Shown here piece after piece: positions 7,005 to 9,702 of a DNA stretch of 9,702 nucleotides. Under the pieces are notes generated by a model that worked only from the letters and a program-made list of their open reading frames with translations, was not told the origin of the DNA and did no database searches. The stretch's first letter is position 1, and each line of letters starts with the position of its first letter. Made by a program: the position numbers and the translations under genes. Origin of the DNA: Candidatus Schekmanbacteria bacterium (GTDB taxonomy: Bacteria; Schekmanbacteria; GWA2-38-11; J061); contig RFHX01000057.1 in assembly GCA_003695725.1 (NCBI GenBank), forward strand, positions 1 to 9,702, in the 5' to 3' direction.

Positions 7005-8252
7005 TTATTCAGATTCAGATTCGGACTTTTCTTCTTCTTTTTTCTTTGAATCTGAAAACTGAAATTTCAGAGGTTTTTTAGGAGGTGGAGGCGGTTCCGG
7101 CTCTTCTTCCTTCTGTTCTGTTTCAACGGTTTCAGGCTGAGCTTCAACTTCTTTTTCTTCTTCCAAAACTTCTAATTCTGTTTCACTTTCTACGGATATA
7201 TCATCTAAACTTAAATTTGCCAAATCATCTTCTTCAATTTTAAGCTCTTCTGTTTCTTTTTCTCCTTGTGCAGGTTCAGGTTTTTTTGTCTCTTCAGGTT
7301 CTGATGAAGTATCAAGAGATGGTTCTTCCATCCCCTTCTCAGTAAGTGTTGATGGTTTAGGTTCTTCTTCTGTTGTTTCAGGCACTTCTATGGGCTCTGA
7401 TGGTATTTCTTCACCTGCCAATTGGCGATAAAAATGGGCATAGGCAAGCATAGCTACAGGTATTGAAACAAGAGCCCCGATTCCTATAACTAAAAAACCA
7501 ATAAAAGAGACGAAGGAAAATAACAAGTTGAAAAGAAAAATATTTAGCCAGTGTCCCTTTGTAATAGCATAGCTTTTTTTAACTGCCTCTATAGCGCCAA
7601 CCTCTTTATCTACTATTACGAAAGCAAAAAACTGAAGAGCCAACATTAGGATAATACCGGGAATTATCAGTAAAACCATTCCAGCGCCTACGATTATGCA
7701 TACAACTATTAAAGCCAACAAATATTTTACTATCAATGGATAGGTATTTATTAGGTCATCATAGACTGGCTTTTCTCCATAAGTAAATTTGAGGACAATT
7801 TTGAGAGAACCCATCTGCATCAAGAGACTCAATATAAAAGAAAGAAGAAATACGATAATCCCAACAAATGCATTATTGCCTGCAAACATTCCTAAAAAAC
7901 CGGGAATAAGAGGCGCAATGAAAATAATCAGATATGCAGGAATAAGAAATCCCAGATTGGATTTTGTAGTATTCCATCCAAATGCAAAAGCTTCTTTTAT
8001 TGATAATTCACCTGCGGGGGACATTACCGCACCTTCTATGCCTTTACCCAGATTCTTTTGCGCAGGCTTATCAACGATACCTAGTGTCTTTTTATAAATT
8101 TCGGTTTGATGGGCAGGAGTCCAGAAGGACCATCCTTTTTTGAGAATATGAGTATCTGCTGAAATTTCACCTGATTCGATTTTCTGCTTTAATGTTTCCT
8201 CATCGACAGGACCGAATTTTTCACCCTTTAAAATGTAATGCCATTGACTCAT
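7005..8252 (-). CDS. GYF_2 domain membrane protein with long acidic C-terminal tail
   Basis: Protein of unknown function with three parts. Residues 1-55 form a GYF_2 (DUF4339-type) domain: WHYILKGEKFGPV (4-16), ESGEI (26-30) and a KKGWSFWTP stretch (38-46) match the family pattern. Residues ~85-278 are a multi-pass membrane region with about five or six spans (near 101-119, 127-148, 176-212 and 237-275), resembling integral membrane domains that follow GYF_2 in other bacteria. Residues ~281-415 are a hydrophilic, Glu-rich, low-complexity tail with a proline tract at 385-391 followed by lysines. There is no signal peptide. With the N-terminal domain presumed cytoplasmic, an even number of spans would also place the tail in the cytoplasm. 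It is flanked by gaps of 161 and 182 bp, so it is probably transcribed on its own. No enzymatic motif was seen. Confidence 0.8.
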   Translation of the reverse strand: MSQWHYILKGEKFGPVDEETLKQKIESGEISADTHILKKGWSFWTPAHQTEIYKKTLGIVDKPAQKNLGKGIEGAVMSPAGELSIKEAFAFGWNTTKSNLGFLIPAYLIIFIAPLIPGFLGMFAGNNAFVGIIVFLLSFILSLLMQMGSLKIVLKFTYGEKPVYDDLINTYPLIVKYLLALIVVCIIVGAGMVLLIIPGIILMLALQFFAFVIVDKEVGAIEAVKKSYAITKGHWLNIFLFNLLFSFVSFIGFLVIGIGALVSIPVAMLAYAHFYRQLAGEEIPSEPIEVPETTEEEPKPSTLTEKGMEEPSLDTSSEPEETKKPEPAQGEKETEELKIEEDDLANLSLDDISVESETELEVLEEEKEVEAQPETVETEQKEEEPEPPPPPKKPLKFQFSDSKKKEEEKSESESE

Positions 8253-8320
8253 ATTTTTCTCTTTTTTATTTCGTAAAAGATGAAAAGATAAACGGACTTT
8301 TTTCTTTAAACCTAATTCTT

Positions 8321-8351
8321 ATTTTACTTTTAAATGCATACCAGTTGTCAA
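8321..8351 (-). promoter_or_regulatory. Candidate sigma-70 promoter for the GYF_2 membrane protein gene
   Basis: On the minus strand a perfect -35 box TTGACA (8351-8346) is followed by a -10 box TAAAAT (8326-8321, 5 of 6 to consensus). The 19-bp spacing is longer than ideal. The transcript would start near 8314, giving a leader of about 60 nt before the ATG at 8252. It lies between nfo and this gene, where no convincing terminator for nfo is seen. Confidence 0.42.
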
Positions 8352-8413
8352 ACTTTTTTTCTTAATTTTAAAAAAGTAGAGGTTAATCGAATTAAACTAA
8401 AAGCAATAGACTT

Positions 8414-9283
8414 CTAATTGCAAAGAGATTTTAGTATCTTCATATTTTCAACATCTTCCTTCATATCTTCACCTTTCGGAGTTTCAAGAACTTTGGGAAT
8501 ATCCTTGAAGTTTTTATCATTCATTATCAGCTTGAATCCTTTTTTTCCGATTTTTCCTTTGCCGATATGTTCATGCCTGTCAAGATGTGAGCCGCAATCA
8601 CCTTTTGAATCATTGAGATGTATTGCCTTGATATTTTTTATTCCTACATAGTAATCGAATTCATCAAAGACTTTCTGATAACCCTTTTCCGTCCTAATAT
8701 CATATCCCGAGGCAAAGATATGGCAGGTATCGAGGCAAATTCCGAGCCGCTCTAAATTGCCTGAATGTTTTAGTAGAAATCCGAGCTCTTCAAAAGTTGA
8801 GCCGATAGATGTTCCTTGACCGGCCGTTGTTTCAAAAAGAAGTTTGACTTTATAGTTTTTTGTTTTCACTAAGATATCCCTTATTGTTTTGGCAATTTTC
8901 TTTAACCCTTCTTCTTTTCCGCTTCCACGGTGGGCGCCGGGGTGAAAGACAAGAAAGTCTAAATTAAGGGCTTCTGCCCTTTCTATTTCATCAAGAAAAG
9001 CTTTTTTAGATTTTTCATAAATTGTTTTGTCAGGACTTGCAAGATTGATAAGATATATATCATGTGCGAAAATTGATTTTATCCTGCTTCTTTCATAGAG
9101 ATTGTGAAATCTTTCAATCTCATCCTTTTTGAGTGGGGGTGCCATCCACCGTGTATTGTTTTTTGTGAATATCTGAATTGTGCGGCAGTTTATTCTTTCT
9201 CCTCTCTCAATCGCCTTGCTAACACCTCCGCTAATGGACATATGTGCACCGATTAAAGGACTCTCATCTGTTTTTTTCTTCAT
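8414..9283 (-). CDS. nfo: Endonuclease IV (AP endonuclease), deoxyribonuclease IV
   Basis: Zinc enzyme of base excision repair that cuts 5' of abasic sites in DNA. The product is 289 residues, close to the 285 of E. coli Nfo. Numbering from the TTG two codons upstream, the sites corresponding to all nine known metal ligands are present: His76 (AHD), His116 (FHPGAH), Glu153 (FETTAG), Asp187 and His190 (CLDTCHIFASGYD), His224 (HLNDSKGD), Asp237 and His239 (LDRHEH), and Glu269 (LETPKG). The N-terminal IGAHMSISGG is also a family signature. I chose the ATG at 9283 rather than the TTG at 9289, because GAGG (9297-9294) lies 10 nt before the ATG but only 4 nt before the TTG. The gene is divergent from nifB across a ~93-bp gap and looks intact. 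Housekeeping repair; no functional tie to its neighbours is evident. Confidence 0.97.
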   Translation of the reverse strand: MKKKTDESPLIGAHMSISGGVSKAIERGERINCRTIQIFTKNNTRWMAPPLKKDEIERFHNLYERSRIKSIFAHDIYLINLASPDKTIYEKSKKAFLDEIERAEALNLDFLVFHPGAHRGSGKEEGLKKIAKTIRDILVKTKNYKVKLLFETTAGQGTSIGSTFEELGFLLKHSGNLERLGICLDTCHIFASGYDIRTEKGYQKVFDEFDYYVGIKNIKAIHLNDSKGDCGSHLDRHEHIGKGKIGKKGFKLIMNDKNFKDIPKVLETPKGEDMKEDVENMKILKSLCN

Positions 9284-9293
9284 TATCAATGTA

Positions 9294-9297
9294 CCTC
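9294..9297 (-). promoter_or_regulatory. Ribosome binding site deciding the nfo start
   Basis: GAGG on the minus strand sits 10 nt before the ATG at 9283 and 4 nt before an in-frame TTG at 9289. The spacing favours the ATG, which shortens the protein by two residues relative to the longest reading frame. Confidence 0.5.
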
Positions 9298-9376
9298 ATT
9301 TTATTTGACTTGACTTTTTTTCCAATTAGAAAGATTGATACTTAAAATTTGGTTATGAAGCAAAGAAAAATATTTT

Positions 9377-9702
9377 ATGAAAGAAATTAGTAATCCTGTT
9401 TATAAATATGATGAGGAAACACATCCTTGTTTTTCTGCAACAGCATCTAATTATTGTGCAAGAGTACATCTTCCCGTTGCGCCTCGATGCAATATTTTGT
9501 GCAACTATTGTAATCGCAGTTATGACTGTATTAATGAAAGCCGACCCGGTGTTGCAAGTAGGATAATATCGCCTGCTGAAGCTCTTTCAAAGGTAAAAGA
9601 GTCTGTTTCACAATTCCCCAATTTGTCAACAGCCGCAATTTCAGGCCCCGGAGATTCTCTTGCAAATCCTGTCAATACCTTTGAAACACTTCGGCTCATT
9701 CG
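9377..9702 (+). CDS. nifB: Nitrogenase cofactor biosynthesis protein NifB, N-terminal part (cut by window end)
   Basis: Radical SAM enzyme that fuses two [4Fe-4S] units with a carbide carbon and sulfur to make NifB-co, the precursor of the nitrogenase active-site cofactor. The visible 108 codons carry the family landmarks. HPCF is at 16-19. ARVHLPVAP (28-36) leads into the Fe-S cysteines Cys38, Cys42 and Cys45 (CNILCNYC). They are followed by YDC (49-51), NESRPGV (53-59), AISGPGDSLANP (87-98) and TFETLRLI (101-108). The ATG at 9377 is the first start after an in-frame TGA at 9356-9358; the Shine-Dalgarno sequence is weak. Whether a NifX-like C-terminal domain is present cannot be seen. It is divergently oriented to nfo. 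I found no -24/-12 sigma-54 promoter and no NifA-type TGT-N10-ACA site in the short upstream gap. Confidence 0.93.
   Translation, partial: MKEISNPVYKYDEETHPCFSATASNYCARVHLPVAPRCNILCNYCNRSYDCINESRPGVASRIISPAEALSKVKESVSQFPNLSTAAISGPGDSLANPVNTFETLRLI

Noticed and set aside
7789-8097. 102-codon open frame on the + strand inside the GYF_2 membrane protein gene
   Set aside because: It is antisense to a coherent membrane protein, matches no family I recognise, and is explained by the codon pattern of the hydrophobic gene on the other strand.
8352-8377. Inverted repeat ACTTTTTT / AAAAAAGT as terminator of nfo
   Set aside because: The stem is almost entirely A-T with a 10-nt loop and no U-tract after it on the minus strand, so it is easily a chance result of AT-rich sequence.
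9298-9326. TTGGAA, 16 bp, TAAAAT as promoter of nfo
   Set aside because: Transcription would begin within or after the GAGG ribosome binding site at 9297-9294, so the arrangement does not work for the assigned start.
9284-9376. Tandem TTGACTTGACT (9305-9315) as a -35 box for nifB
   Set aside because: No acceptable -10 box lies 16-18 bp downstream of either copy; the nearest TAAAAT is 27 bp away. A -24/-12 element was also looked for and not found.

Overview
The window is AT-rich bacterial DNA with compact gene spacing and short AT-rich intergenic stretches. It holds six complete genes of recognisable families, one complete gene of novel-looking architecture, and one gene cut off by the right edge. 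The gene mix is an HD-GYP phosphodiesterase, an ABC-2 exporter pair, glycosyltransferases, a B12-binding radical SAM enzyme and NifB. It suggests a free-living, probably anaerobic or microaerobic Gram-negative-type bacterium from an environmental lineage. The taxon cannot be fixed from the sequence alone; low-GC deltaproteobacteria-like or candidate-phylum lineages are guesses only.

Layout. (1) 55-2977, + strand: an HD-GYP signalling protein, then a two-gene ABC-2 exporter whose ATPase and permease overlap by ATGA. A plausible sigma-70 promoter lies between the HD-GYP gene and the exporter. (2) 2978-3235: a convergent intergenic region with a 12-bp inverted repeat and a possible stub of a third exporter-operon gene. 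(3) 6822-3236, - strand: a cassette of GT2 glycosyltransferase, B12-binding radical SAM protein and GT4-type glycosyltransferase. The first two genes overlap by 16 bp and the third follows after 69 bp. This looks like part of a surface glycan or glycolipid assembly locus. (4) 8252-7005, - strand: a membrane protein with an N-terminal GYF_2 domain, a multi-pass core and a long acidic, proline-containing tail, preceded by a good promoter candidate. (5) 9283-8414, - strand: endonuclease IV (Nfo), with all nine expected metal ligands. (6) 9377-end, + strand: the first 108 codons of NifB, divergent from nfo and implying that nitrogenase cofactor genes may continue off the right edge.

How the genes work together. 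The clearest functional units are the ABC exporter pair and the GT2/radical SAM/GT4 cassette. The HD-GYP protein would lower cyclic-di-GMP, but nothing in the sequence ties it directly to the neighbouring genes. Nfo is housekeeping DNA repair. I see no CRISPR array, tRNA, rRNA, insertion sequence or defence system. The least explained items are the radical SAM enzyme inside a glycosyltransferase operon and the GYF_2 membrane protein whose own tail carries a proline tract.
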